The notes under the pieces were generated by a model, which was not told the DNA's origin, ran no database searches, and saw only the letters and a program-made list of their open reading frames with translations. A stretch of 64,000 nucleotides of DNA from Indioceanicola profundi (lineage in GTDB: Bacteria > Pseudomonadota > Alphaproteobacteria > Azospirillales > Azospirillaceae): NCBI RefSeq assembly GCF_003568845.1, contig NZ_CP030126.1:248001-312000 (forward strand). Direction: 5' to 3'. Both the position numbers and the translations under genes were made by a program. Position 1 is the first letter of the stretch. Every line of letters begins with the position of its first letter. This document shows, in pieces, positions 43,125 to 53,432 of this stretch.

Positions 43125-44120
43125 ATGAGCCTCGCCCGCCGCCAATTCCTCACTGCCGCCGCCACGGTTCCCCTGGCCGCGATGCCCGGCCTGCCCGCCT
43201 TCGCAACGGATGCCGGGCTGGAGAAAGCTCTGAGCGATCTGGCGACGGCGCATCCGGGACGCGTCGGCATCGGCGTGCGGGACTTGGCCACCGGGGCCAC
43301 CACGCTGGTCGGCGGCGGCCGGCGCTTTCCGATGCAGAGCGTGTTCAAGTTCCCCATCGGCATCGCCGTGCTGGACGCGGCGGATCGCGGTGCATTGACG
43401 CTGGATCAGACCGTCAAGCTCACCCCGGCCGACATGTCGGTGGCCTGGAGCCCCCTGCGCGACCGGCTGGCCGGACAGCCAGGGGAGGACACGGTGCGGG
43501 AGCTGCTGGAGCTGATGGTGGCGCAGAGCGACAACACCGCCTGCGACGTGCTGCTGGGCATGATCGGCGGGCCAGAGGCGGTGACGGCGCTGCTGCGTGC
43601 CAAGGGAATCGACGGCGTGCGGGTCGACCGAGCGGAGCGGGAGCTTCAGACCGGCGTCTACGGCCTGCCCTGGCGGCCGGAGCTGGTGGACTGGGAGACC
43701 TTCAAGGCAGCGGCCCGTGCGCTGGACCCCGCGGCCCGGCGCGCCTCCATGCTGGCCTATCTCGACGATCCCCGCGACACCTCCACGCCGGAGGGGATGC
43801 TGGATCTGCTGGCCGCGTTTCATGACGGCCGGATGCTGTCGGAGGCCGGAACGGCGGAGCTGCGGCGGATCATGCTCTCCACCACCACCGGAACGAAGCG
43901 GCTGAAGGCCGGGGTGCCGCCGGGCTGGCGGGTGGCGCACAAGACCGGCAGCGGCTGGACGGTGGACGGGCTGTCGCCGGCCAACAACGATGTCGGGCTG
44001 CTGATCGCGCCAAACGGTCGCACACTTGCCATTGCCGTTTTCATCGCCGGCTCCACCGCCCCGATGGAGGAGCAGGAGGCGCTGATCGCCGCCGCCGCCC
44101 GCGCCGCCACGGCGGACTGA
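43125..44120 (+). CDS. Class A beta-lactamase, Tat-exported
   Basis: A 331-residue serine beta-lactamase. A twin-arginine signal (LARRQFLTAAA) occupies residues 1-27. Active-site motifs are SVFK (Ser72, Lys75), SDN at 135-137, the omega-loop RAERELQ (Glu171 equivalent to Glu166, Gln175 in place of the usual Asn170) and HKTG (Lys273). The insertion-rich region at 180-230 fits subclass A2 (PER/CepA-like). It should hydrolyse penicillins or cephalosporins in the periplasm. No mobile element or AmpR-type regulator is adjacent, so it looks like a native chromosomal gene. Confidence 0.93.
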   Translation: MSLARRQFLTAAATVPLAAMPGLPAFATDAGLEKALSDLATAHPGRVGIGVRDLATGATTLVGGGRRFPMQSVFKFPIGIAVLDAADRGALTLDQTVKLTPADMSVAWSPLRDRLAGQPGEDTVRELLELMVAQSDNTACDVLLGMIGGPEAVTALLRAKGIDGVRVDRAERELQTGVYGLPWRPELVDWETFKAAARALDPAARRASMLAYLDDPRDTSTPEGMLDLLAAFHDGRMLSEAGTAELRRIMLSTTTGTKRLKAGVPPGWRVAHKTGSGWTVDGLSPANNDVGLLIAPNGRTLAIAVFIAGSTAPMEEQEALIAAAARAATAD

Positions 44121-44342
44121 CGTCATTTTTCCGTAACCGGGTGCGGTTTTCCGGCATTTTTGCAGGAACCATACAGCGGTCAGTCAGTTGCCACGCGGAT
44201 GCCCTGGACGGCAGCCCTCCACAACATACGAGGGCATGGCGCGCGCTGGGGGGAGCCATGCGCCGCCGTCGGGCGGCTGCGTCTTGCGTCACTGCAAGGG
44301 TGGGGTACCATGCATTCGTTCACCGAACAGATGGAGGGTGCA

Positions 44343-44549
44343 ATGAGCACCATGAACGGGGCCGGCCGGGCCGCCGGCCGTGTGGATTTTCGTGATTGCC
44401 TGACCAAGGCGGAACTGCGGAGCGTGCTGGACGGCGTTGCCACCGGCGAGCTGTCGCCGCGCCGCGCCGCCCTGCTGCTGTCGCCCGAGGCGACGGAAGC
44501 GGATGTGCGGGCCCTGGTCGGCGAGTTCGAGTACCGCCGGGCCGCGTGA
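44343..44549 (+). CDS. Small protein of unknown function
   Basis: A 68-residue protein, mostly helical, with a small charged C-terminal domain (FRDCLTKAELRSVLDGVATGELSPRRAALLLSPEATEADVRALVGEFEYRR). The start at 44343 has GGAGGG five bases upstream; ATG at 44310 is also preceded by a G-rich stretch. It is followed by a good terminator, which supports a real transcription unit. No family recognised. Confidence 0.55.
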   Translation: MSTMNGAGRAAGRVDFRDCLTKAELRSVLDGVATGELSPRRAALLLSPEATEADVRALVGEFEYRRAA

Positions 44550-44593
44550 GGTCCGACGGGGGCGCGGTTCCACCGGAACCGCCCCGATACACA

Positions 44594-44633
44594 AAAGGCG
44601 CCGAGGGATGACTCCCCGGCGCCTTTCGTTTTT
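44594..44633 (+). terminator. Terminator between the small gene and ccrM (possibly bidirectional)
   Basis: A 9-bp core stem (44594-44602 with 44618-44626), extended by three more pairs, is followed by CGTTTTT on the plus strand. The A-rich base lets it also serve ccrM, which ends at 44685 on the minus strand. Confidence 0.8.
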
Positions 44634-44684
44634 CAGGTCCTTGTCACGGGACGCGCCGCCCGGTGGGGTATGGGCGCGGCCTGC

Positions 44685-45890
<1,206 letters not shown>

Positions 45891-45892
<2 letters not shown>

Positions 45893-46526
45893 AGAGGTTT
45901 AGAGCAAGTTGTTGGGATACCGGTGCAAAACTGCGCCGGTGCTCGGGCGTGACGCCAAGGGTGCGCAGCGCGTCCCGGTGCTGCACTGTTCCATAGCCTG
46001 CATTGCGCTCCCAACCATATCCGGGGTATCTCGCGGCGAGGTCGCACATGATCTTGTCGCGTGTGACCTTCGCCACGATGCTGGCCGCCGCGATGGACAG
46101 GCACAGCGCATCCCCGTCCACCAGCGTCTCCACCCGTTGGCAGGGCAGGGCCGGGGGCCGGTTCCCATCCACCAGCGCCGCATGCGGCCGCACCGGCAGG
46201 GCCTCCACCGCGCGGCGCATGGCCAGCAGGGTGGCCTGCAGGATGTTCAGCTCGTCGATCTCCGCCGCGCTGGCGATGCCTACGCCATGGGGCAGGGAGG
46301 TGGTGATCAGCTCGAACAGCGCCTCGCGCCGGGCCTGCTTCACCTGCTTGCTGTCATTGACCTCGCCGCACCAGTCCGGCAGCGGCCCCTCCAGCCAGGC
46401 GCAGGGCAGCACCACCGCCGCCGCGACCACGGGTCCGGCCAACGGCCCGCGCCCGGCCTCATCCACCCCGCAGAGCAGGCAGAGATCCGAATGTCCGAGG
46501 CGGCGTTCATGGGCAAGGTCCAGCAT
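45891..46526 (-). CDS. rnhB: Ribonuclease HII
   Basis: A 211-residue RNase HII that removes ribonucleotides from DNA. The catalytic DE pair is in GVDEAGRGPLAGPVVAAAV near residue 21, followed by NDSKQV and later ALVDGN and SIAAASIVAKVTRD, which supply the remaining acidic residues. The C-terminal PGYGWERNAGYGT block is typical. It is upstream of ccrM on the same strand, a gene order often seen in Alphaproteobacteria. Confidence 0.96.
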
Positions 46527-46579
46527 GGGGCCGCTATATGGCGGAACCTTCCCGCGTGGGCAATCAAGAAAAGCCCATT

Positions 46580-46692
46580 CTTCCTACCGGGGAGAGGACT
46601 GGGGGGAGGGGGTATCGGAGCCTTCTCGGAACAAGTCCGGCGATGGCGGAACCACCCTCTCTCCCGGTCTCTCCCCGCGGGGGAGAGGGGGC
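46580..46692. repeat. C/G/T-rich palindromic repeat cluster upstream of rnhB
   Basis: The stretch contains CCGGGGAGAGG near 46590 and a hairpin at 46669-46687 (CTCTCCCC/GGGGAGAG, 3-base loop), flanked by CCCTCTCTCCC. It belongs to the same family as the hairpin at 41100-41128. No gene lies in 46527-46702. Confidence 0.6.
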
Positions 46693-46702
46693 GATCAGCT
46701 TT

Positions 46703-47965
46703 TCATCCCTGCAACACCTGCTCCAGCACCTTCGCCGCCGCCAGGACCCGCGCATCGTCCCGCATGCGCCCGACAAGCTGCACGCCGACCGGCATCCCCG
46801 CCGGCCCGCGCAGGCCGGGCACGGTGACGCAGGGCAGGCCCAGCAGGGTCCAGACCCGGCTGAACACGGGATCGCCCGTGGCTTCCAGCCCCACCGGGGC
46901 CTCCCCTGGTGCAGCGGGGCAGAGCAGGGCGTCCATGCCGCCCATCACCTCCGGCAGGATGCGCCGCGCCCGCTCCGCCAGCTCATGGGCGGCATCTAGC
47001 TCCGCCGGTGCGATCTCCCGCCCCGCGGCCGCGATCGCCCGCAGGCGGGCGCTGACCTGCTCAGGGGCGGTGCGCAGTTCGGGCGCGTTGCTGCGGGCCG
47101 CCTCCGCCGCCATGATCACCTTCTGCGCCTGCAACAGCCCCGCGAAGGCTGGCGGAAGCGTGACCTCCCGCACCACCACCCCGGCCGGCCCCAGCCGGCG
47201 CACGGCCTCCTCCAGAAGGGGCCAGACACAGGGCTCCGCTGCATCTGCCTCATGGGTGCGGCAGAAGCCGATGCGCAGCGGTGCCTCCTCGATATCGAAG
47301 GAGCGGCCGGCCAGCACCCCCGCCAGGAAGGCGGCATCGTCCACGCTGCCGGCCAGCACGCCGGGCGTGTCCAGGCTTTCGGCGAAGGGGCGGATGCCGG
47401 TGCGGTCCAGCAGGCCGAAGCTGGGCTTGTATCCCACGATGCCGCAGAAGCTGGCCGGCCGGATGATGGACCCAGCCGTCTGCGTCCCCAGCGCCAGCGG
47501 CACCATCCCGCACGCCACCGCGGCGGCGGAGCCGGAGGAGGAGCCGCCCGGCGTGCGCGCCGGGTCGTGCGGATTGGTGGTCCGCCCCGGCGTGAAATAG
47601 GCGAATTCCGTCGTCACCGTCTTGCCCAGGGGCAGCCCGCCCGCATCGCGGATCAGCGCCACCGCGCTGGCATCCCGCACCGGCCGGTGCCCCTCATAGA
47701 TGGGGGAGCCGTAGGCGGTCGGCATGTCGCCGGTATCGATGATGTCCTTGATGCCGACCGGCAGCCCGTGCAGCGGTCCCTGCGGGCCGGCCCGATCCAG
47801 CCGCCGGGCCGCGGCGATGGCGGCATCCGGGTCCAGCCAAGCCCAGGCCTGCACCGTGGGCTCCCGCTCCACGATCCGGTCCAGCGCGTGGCGGGCCACC
47901 GCCTCGCAGCTCACCTCACCCCGCGCGATCCGCTGCGCCAGCTCCCCTGCCTCGTTCCCGAACAT
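46703..47965 (-). CDS. Amidase signature family hydrolase
   Basis: A 420-residue amidase. The catalytic triad is visible: Lys73 in GIKDIID, the cis-serine in GGSSSGS near 141-146, and the nucleophile Ser166 in GTQTAGSIIRPA. The closing GLPCVTVPGLRGPAGMPVGVQLVG is typical. It hydrolyses an amide of unknown identity. It is not GatA: there are no gatB/gatC neighbours, and it is shorter than GatA. It follows the ChaN-like gene by 20 bases on the same strand. Confidence 0.92.
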   Translation of the reverse strand: MFGNEAGELAQRIARGEVSCEAVARHALDRIVEREPTVQAWAWLDPDAAIAAARRLDRAGPQGPLHGLPVGIKDIIDTGDMPTAYGSPIYEGHRPVRDASAVALIRDAGGLPLGKTVTTEFAYFTPGRTTNPHDPARTPGGSSSGSAAAVACGMVPLALGTQTAGSIIRPASFCGIVGYKPSFGLLDRTGIRPFAESLDTPGVLAGSVDDAAFLAGVLAGRSFDIEEAPLRIGFCRTHEADAAEPCVWPLLEEAVRRLGPAGVVVREVTLPPAFAGLLQAQKVIMAAEAARSNAPELRTAPEQVSARLRAIAAAGREIAPAELDAAHELAERARRILPEVMGGMDALLCPAAPGEAPVGLEATGDPVFSRVWTLLGLPCVTVPGLRGPAGMPVGVQLVGRMRDDARVLAAAKVLEQVLQG

Positions 47966-47985
47966 GCCTCCCCCATTCTTGGTTT

Positions 47986-49005
47986 TCAGCGCTTGCCGCC
48001 CCCGAACCGTTCCCGCATCTCCGCGCAGGGATCACCGCGCTCCGTGGCCGGGGTGAACCAGACATAGTCGAAGGGCGGCCCGCCTTCCGGTTCGGCTTCA
48101 ACATAGCCGGCCGGGTCGGTGCTGTCCGGTTCCACCTCGCGGAAGGCGATGGTGACGATCTCCGCCTCCGGCAGGCGGGCGCGCAGGTACCAGGGGGCGG
48201 CCAGATCCTCCTGCGCGTGCCCGTCGCCGGTGATCAGCACGGCCCCGTCCGCCCCGCCCTCGACCGCCCGCACCATGGTGTCGGCCAGCGTGGCGTCGCG
48301 TAGCCGCTGCACATCGACCAGCGGGCCGGCGGCCTCGATCGGCATCAGCCCGCAATGGGCCTCCACCATGGTCCGCCCCAGCTTTTCGGTGAAGGCCTCC
48401 GGATAGGGTCGGTCCAGCGCCAGTTCCGCCCGCCGCTCCGGCGGCAGCGCCTCCAGCCCGCCGCGCCCCACCGCGCGCCGCTCCGCCTCGTCAGGGTCGG
48501 CGGCCAGCAGGGGCAGCTCTGCCGCCAGCGCCGCATCGGCGATGGGCTGGTACTGCGCCCAGTCCGGCCAGCCCCGCTCCGTCCAATCCACCGCCGCGCC
48601 GATCCCGGCCGCATCGCCCGGCTTTTCCGCCAGATGGGCGTCCAGGGCGGGTTGCAGGCCGCGCGGAATCTGCTCGAACGCCACCGCCGGCCGCCGTCCG
48701 GCCCGGACCATCGCCCCGATTACATGGGCCTGGAGCCTGTGATGGTCCGGATTGTCGTGGATTTCCCCCAGCAGCACCAGCTCCGCCCCGGCGGCATCCT
48801 GCAACGCCCGCTCCGCCGGCACGAAATCCTTATCCCGCGCAGACCACACCCGCCCGGCCAGAGGATGCTCCCGCAGGAGGCCGGCAGTCCAGCCGCCGGG
48901 CGGCGGCGCGGGATCGGCGGCCATGCCGGTCGATGGCGCGATGAGAAGAAGAACGCCGGCCACCAGGGCCGGCATGCGGGCAGGGGAGGGGAGACGTCGT
49001 ATCAT
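47986..49005 (-). CDS. ChaN family haem-binding/iron-regulated protein
   Basis: A 339-residue exported protein with a signal peptide (about 1-32, PSTGMAAD). It matches the ChaN/Haem_bd_uptake (DUF399) family: LVLLGEIHDNPDHHRLQAHVI, AVAFEQIPRG, then LPLLAADPD and the late ITGDGHAQEDL. ChaN of Campylobacter binds haem and is part of iron uptake. The start at 49005 sits at the signal peptide. It is preceded by the S9 peptidase (59-base gap). Confidence 0.88.
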   Translation of the reverse strand: MIRRLPSPARMPALVAGVLLLIAPSTGMAADPAPPPGGWTAGLLREHPLAGRVWSARDKDFVPAERALQDAAGAELVLLGEIHDNPDHHRLQAHVIGAMVRAGRRPAVAFEQIPRGLQPALDAHLAEKPGDAAGIGAAVDWTERGWPDWAQYQPIADAALAAELPLLAADPDEAERRAVGRGGLEALPPERRAELALDRPYPEAFTEKLGRTMVEAHCGLMPIEAAGPLVDVQRLRDATLADTMVRAVEGGADGAVLITGDGHAQEDLAAPWYLRARLPEAEIVTIAFREVEPDSTDPAGYVEAEPEGGPPFDYVWFTPATERGDPCAEMRERFGGGKR

Positions 49006-49064
49006 CCAAGGCACATGGCGCGGGACGGGCCGAATGACAACAGCCCCTCCCGCGCCCGCCCTCC

Positions 49065-51173
49065 TCACTCCGCCTTCGTGCCCGCTGCGGACCCGCCGGC
49101 GTCCTGAGCGGTCTGGCCGGTGCGGTGGCGTTCGAACCAGGCCAGGATGTTGGCGATCTTGGCGATCTGGTGGCTCGGGCGGCGGGCGATGCCGTGGGGG
49201 GCCTCGGGAACCCGCACCATCACCGTATCGACGCCGCGCAGCTTCAGCGCCTGATAGTACTGCTCCGTCTCGCTGATCGGCGTGCGGTGGTCCGCCTCCC
49301 CGGTCAGCAGCATGGTGGGGGTCTTCACATTGCCCACCAGCGACAGCGGGCTGCGCCGCCAATACTCCTCCTGGGCGTTCCAGGGATAGTCGGCGAACCA
49401 GTACTGCCAGAACAGGGTGTAGAAGTCGGCCGTCAGGGCGAAGCTGGTCCAGTTGATCACCGGCTTCACCACCGCGGCCGCGCGGAACCGGTCGGTCTTG
49501 CCGACGATCCAGGCGCTCAGGACGCCGCCGCCGGACCCGCCGGTGACGAACAGGTTCTGTTCATCGACGAAGCCGCGGGCGACCAGCGCGTCCACCCCGC
49601 TGATCAGGTCGTCATAATCCTGGCCCGGATAATTGTGGTGGATCAGGTTCGCGAATTCCGCCCCATAGCTGGTGGAGCCGCGCGGGTTCGTATAGAGCAC
49701 CACATAGCCGGCCTGGGCGTAGAGCTGCATCTCGACCGAGAAATCGGGGCCGTAGGCGGCGAAGGGGCCGCCATGGATTTCCAGGATCAGCGGATATTTC
49801 CTCGACGGGTCGAAATCCGGCGGGAACACCACCCAGCCCTGGACCTCCCGACCGTCGGCACTGCTGGGATAGCGGATCTCCTCCACTCGGCCCAGCTTCT
49901 TATGCGCCAGAAGGTCCTCGTTCAGCGTGGTCAGTACCTTGGTGCCGGCGGCGGACAGCAGGCCGGCCGGGTTGCCCACGGCCACGTCGGCGGGGCGGTC
50001 GGAGCGGCCGACGGTATAGGCGAAGCTTCCATCCGCGGCGACGCTGAAGCCGCCGGAGGTGTAGGGCCGGCTGGGGCTGGTGCCGCCGATGCCCTGCGTC
50101 ACCACCGCATGTTTGCCGTCCAGGGTGAAGCGGGCCAGCGTCACGCCGCCCTGATCCTCATAGCTGGCGAAGACGGCGTCGTTGCCGGCCCATTGCGGGG
50201 CATCCACCGCCCGGTCCAACTCCTGGCTCAGCACCCGCACCTCGCCGCTGCGCCGGTCCATCAGGTGCAGCAGGTGGTTCTGGTATCCCATCTTCCGGTC
50301 GTCGAAGCCGGTATAGGCGATCCACCGCCCATCCGGGCTGACGGCGGGATTGCTGTCCGGCCCGTCCCGTTCGGTCAGGCGGCGCACGCTGCCATCGGCG
50401 ATCCGAACCTCGTAGAGGTCGCTTTCGACCGGGTCCTGTTCCCAGTCCGGATTGCGATTGGCGCTGATCACCAGCGCCTGTCCATCGGGCGTCCAGGCCG
50501 GGGTGCCGCGGTGATTGAAGTCACCGCTGGTGATCTGGCGCGGAGTCCCGCCCTCCGCCGGCACCACGAAGACATGGGTGAAGCCCTGCTCCACATAGCC
50601 CTCGCCGTCGCGGCGATAGACGACGCTGTCGATGACCTTCACGCCAGGGGCCCATTTCGCCCCTTCCGGTGCCTTGGGCGGCTTGGCCAGCGGCTCGGGC
50701 TCCTTGGGCACCAGCATGGTGAAGGCCAGCCATTTCCCGTCCGGCGACCAAGCCAGCGCGCCCGGCGCTTCCAGCGTGCGGGTGACCAGCGCGGTCTGGC
50801 CGGTATCCATCCAGCGCACATGGATCTGCGGCTTGCCCTCGGCCGCGGTGACATAGGCGATGCGCCCGCCATCCGGGGACCAGCGCGCCTGGCTGGCCGC
50901 CGCCTGCCCGGTCAGCAGCGGCCGGTGCATGCCGCCATCGGCGTCCAGGATCCACAGGTTGGGCACCGTCTTGTCCGTCATGATGTCGTTGGACATGCGG
51001 GCATAGACGATGGACCGGCCGTCCGGGCTGATCTGCGGATCGTTGGCGAATTCCAACTGATAGAGGTCCATCTCCGTGAACCGGTCGCCGGCTTGCGGCA
51101 TCTCCGCCCAGGCGGACCCCGCCAGCGCCATCCAGGCGGCCGCCAGCCCCGCCGCCCTCATTCCCCGTGCCAT
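49065..51173 (-). CDS. Prolyl oligopeptidase family (S9C) dipeptidyl/acylaminoacyl peptidase
   Basis: A 702-residue exported serine peptidase with a signal peptide (1-23, GSAWAE). An N-terminal beta-propeller with repeated DG-R/W-A-F-T elements covers about residues 40-420, and the alpha/beta-hydrolase domain contains the nucleophile motif GGSGGG, the acidic residue in LTGEADHRTP and the histidine in APHGIA. The start at 51173 follows GGAGG. It digests peptides in the periplasm. The substrate range is unknown. Confidence 0.93.
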   Translation of the reverse strand: MARGMRAAGLAAAWMALAGSAWAEMPQAGDRFTEMDLYQLEFANDPQISPDGRSIVYARMSNDIMTDKTVPNLWILDADGGMHRPLLTGQAAASQARWSPDGGRIAYVTAAEGKPQIHVRWMDTGQTALVTRTLEAPGALAWSPDGKWLAFTMLVPKEPEPLAKPPKAPEGAKWAPGVKVIDSVVYRRDGEGYVEQGFTHVFVVPAEGGTPRQITSGDFNHRGTPAWTPDGQALVISANRNPDWEQDPVESDLYEVRIADGSVRRLTERDGPDSNPAVSPDGRWIAYTGFDDRKMGYQNHLLHLMDRRSGEVRVLSQELDRAVDAPQWAGNDAVFASYEDQGGVTLARFTLDGKHAVVTQGIGGTSPSRPYTSGGFSVAADGSFAYTVGRSDRPADVAVGNPAGLLSAAGTKVLTTLNEDLLAHKKLGRVEEIRYPSSADGREVQGWVVFPPDFDPSRKYPLILEIHGGPFAAYGPDFSVEMQLYAQAGYVVLYTNPRGSTSYGAEFANLIHHNYPGQDYDDLISGVDALVARGFVDEQNLFVTGGSGGGVLSAWIVGKTDRFRAAAVVKPVINWTSFALTADFYTLFWQYWFADYPWNAQEEYWRRSPLSLVGNVKTPTMLLTGEADHRTPISETEQYYQALKLRGVDTVMVRVPEAPHGIARRPSHQIAKIANILAWFERHRTGQTAQDAGGSAAGTKAE

Positions 51174-51250
51174 GTCGCCTCCGTTCTTTTTACCCGGCCG
51201 GCAGGGTAAGCCCCCGATGGCGAAGGGGAAAAGGCCTGAATCGTCCATCA

Positions 51251-51264
51251 TTGAGCTACATCAA
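51251..51264 (+). promoter_or_regulatory. FNR/FixK-type anaerobox upstream of hemN
   Basis: TTGAGCTACATCAA matches the TTGAT-N4-ATCAA consensus at nine of ten positions. It lies 55 bases before the hemN start, a position compatible with activation. Confidence 0.75.
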
Positions 51265-51319
51265 GGCACATTGTTCACCGGGAGACGCATTCTCCGGCCA
51301 TCTCATCGACAGGTGTCCC

Positions 51320-52672
51320 ATGCGTCCCGAACTCGTCGCCAAATATCGTGCCCAGCGCGTTCCCCGCTACACCAGCTATCCGCCGTCGCCGCATTTCACG
51401 CCGGATGTGGACAGCGCCGCCTATGCCGACTGGCTGGCGGAGCTGAAGCCGGACACGACCCTGTCGCTCTACCTGCATGTGCCCTTCTGCCGCTCCATGT
51501 GCTGGTACTGCGGTTGCCACACCACCGTGGTGCCGCATGATGGGCCGGTGAAAAGCTACCTCGCCCATCTAGCGATGGAGGCGGAAACAGTGGCGGCGCT
51601 GATGCCGGCGGGGCCGCGCGTCACGCATCTGCATTTCGGCGGCGGCACGCCGACGCTGATGCCGCCGGGCGAGTTCGTGCGGCTGATGACGACGCTGCGC
51701 AAGGTCTACAGCTTCGCGCCCGATGCCGAATGCGCGGTGGAGATCGATCCGAGAACGCTGACTGATTGCATGCCGACGGCGCTGGCGGCCGGCGGCATCA
51801 ACCGCGCCTCGCTGGGGGTGCAGAGCTTCGATCCGCGGGTGCAGCAGGCCATCAACCGCATCCAGACGCCGGAGCGGACGGCGGAGGCCGTGGCCGCGCT
51901 ACGCCGCGCCGGAATCCGGGCCATCAATTTCGACCTGCTCTACGGCCTGCCGCACCAGACGGTGGAAAGCTGTGTCGAGACGGTGCGCACGGCGCTCGCC
52001 ATGAACCCCGACCGGCTGTCGGTCTTCGGCTATGCCCATATGCCCGGCTTCAAAGCGCACCAGAACCGGATCGATGAGAGCACGCTTCCCGACGCCGACG
52101 CCCGCATGGCCCAGAACCAGGGGATCGAGGAAACCCTGCTGGCCGAGGGCTATATCCGCATCGGTCTCGACCACTTCGCCCGGCCGGACGATCCCATTGC
52201 CAGCGCCGCGTCCCAGGGCCGGCTGCGCCGCAACTTCCAGGGCTACACCACCGACGATGCGGATGCGCTGATCGGTCTCGGCGCCAGCGCCATCGGCCGG
52301 CTGCCGCAGGGCTTCGTCGCCAACATCGTGCCAGTGCCGGGCTACCAGAAGGCGGTGGCCGCCGGCGGGCTGGCCGTGGGCCGCGGCTTCCGCCTCAGTG
52401 CGGAGGACCGGCTGCGCTCCGATGTGATTGAGCAGTTGATGTGCAATTTCACCGTCGATGTCGCCGATTACGGCGTTCGCCACCCGGCCGGCCTGTCCGG
52501 CCTGCTGCCCAAGGCGGAATCGCTGGCGGAGCTGGAGCGGGACGGGCTGATCCGCCTGGACGGCACCCGCCTGACCGTGCCCGACGAGGCCAAGCCCCTG
52601 GTCCGCAGCGTCGCCGCCCTGTTCGACAGCTACCTGGACCCGGAGAGCGGGCGACATAGCAAGGCGATCTAA
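51320..52672 (+). CDS. hemN: Oxygen-independent coproporphyrinogen III oxidase
   Basis: A 450-residue radical SAM enzyme that converts coproporphyrinogen III to protoporphyrinogen IX without oxygen. The cluster motif CRSMCWYCGC has Cys at 57, 61 and 64 plus the HemN-specific fourth cysteine at 66, which separates it from HemW. GGGTPT near residue 110 and RASLGVQSFDPRVQQAINRIQ are diagnostic, and the C-terminal domain is full-length. The start at 51320 fits homologues. The FNR-type box upstream implies induction under low oxygen, complementing hemF at 56.3 kb. Confidence 0.96.
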   Translation: MRPELVAKYRAQRVPRYTSYPPSPHFTPDVDSAAYADWLAELKPDTTLSLYLHVPFCRSMCWYCGCHTTVVPHDGPVKSYLAHLAMEAETVAALMPAGPRVTHLHFGGGTPTLMPPGEFVRLMTTLRKVYSFAPDAECAVEIDPRTLTDCMPTALAAGGINRASLGVQSFDPRVQQAINRIQTPERTAEAVAALRRAGIRAINFDLLYGLPHQTVESCVETVRTALAMNPDRLSVFGYAHMPGFKAHQNRIDESTLPDADARMAQNQGIEETLLAEGYIRIGLDHFARPDDPIASAASQGRLRRNFQGYTTDDADALIGLGASAIGRLPQGFVANIVPVPGYQKAVAAGGLAVGRGFRLSAEDRLRSDVIEQLMCNFTVDVADYGVRHPAGLSGLLPKAESLAELERDGLIRLDGTRLTVPDEAKPLVRSVAALFDSYLDPESGRHSKAI

Positions 52673-52754
52673 GGGGGAGGCCCGTCGGCAGAATCGGCCC
52701 ACGCCATTCCGCCCGTTGACGGCTACCGGCCGGCGGGGCACCATCCGCGCCATC

Positions 52755-53408
52755 ATGAGAACGCGCCTGAAAGTGTGCTGCATTTCCTCGGTGGAGGAGG
52801 CCCGTATCGCCGTGGCCGCCGGGGCGGATGCGTTGGGGCTGGTGGCGGAGATGCCATCCGGCCCCGGTCCCATCGCCGATGAGCTGATCGCGGAGATCAC
52901 TGCCACGGTGCCGCCGCCGGTGGCGACCTTCCTGCTGACCTGCCGCACCGATCCCGACGGGATCGTGGAGCATGTGCGGGCCTGCCGCACCAACACGGTC
53001 CAGCTTGTCGATTCGGTGCCCGTCGCCACCTATGCCGCCCTGCGCCGCCACTGCCCGTCGGTGAAGATCGTGCAGGTGCTGCATGTGCTGGGCGACCGCA
53101 CGGTGGAGGAGGCGCGGGAGGCCGCTCCCCATGTGGACGCCCTGCTGCTGGACAGCGGCCGGCCCGATCTGGCGGTGAAGGAGCTGGGCGGCACCGGCCG
53201 GGTGCATGACTGGGCGACGTCCGCCCGGATCGTCGCGGCGGTGGACCGGCCGGTGTTCCTGGCCGGCGGGCTGACGCCAGCCAATATCGGGCAGGCCATC
53301 GCCCAGGTCCGCCCCTACGGCGTCGACCTCTGCTCCGGCGTGCGTAACGGCGGCGATCTGGACCCGGCCAAGCTGGCGGCCTTTGTTGCGGCGCTGATGG
53401 CGGCCTGA
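52755..53408 (+). CDS. Phosphoribosylanthranilate isomerase (TrpF)-like protein
   Basis: A 217-residue (beta/alpha)8 protein of the TrpF family. The catalytic base cysteine is present near residue 8 (LKVCCISSVEEA), the barrel repeats GADALGLVAEM, and the LLLDSGRPD...LGGTGRVHDWA and PVFLAGGLTPANI segments match TrpF. The family's SPRYV/SxR segment, however, is replaced by PSGPGPI, and the KICG is VCC, so the substrate may differ. It is not next to trpA/trpB, and related proteins are annotated as TrpF paralogues. It converges with the membrane protein gene. Confidence 0.78.
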   Translation: MRTRLKVCCISSVEEARIAVAAGADALGLVAEMPSGPGPIADELIAEITATVPPPVATFLLTCRTDPDGIVEHVRACRTNTVQLVDSVPVATYAALRRHCPSVKIVQVLHVLGDRTVEEAREAAPHVDALLLDSGRPDLAVKELGGTGRVHDWATSARIVAAVDRPVFLAGGLTPANIGQAIAQVRPYGVDLCSGVRNGGDLDPAKLAAFVAALMAA

Positions 53409-53432
53409 CCCGGACAGTGCCGCCTGTCCAGC

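Noticed and set aside
43125-44120. Beta-lactamase as part of a mobile resistance element
   Set aside because: No integron site, insertion sequence, transposase or resolvase lies nearby, and GC content and codon use match the chromosome.
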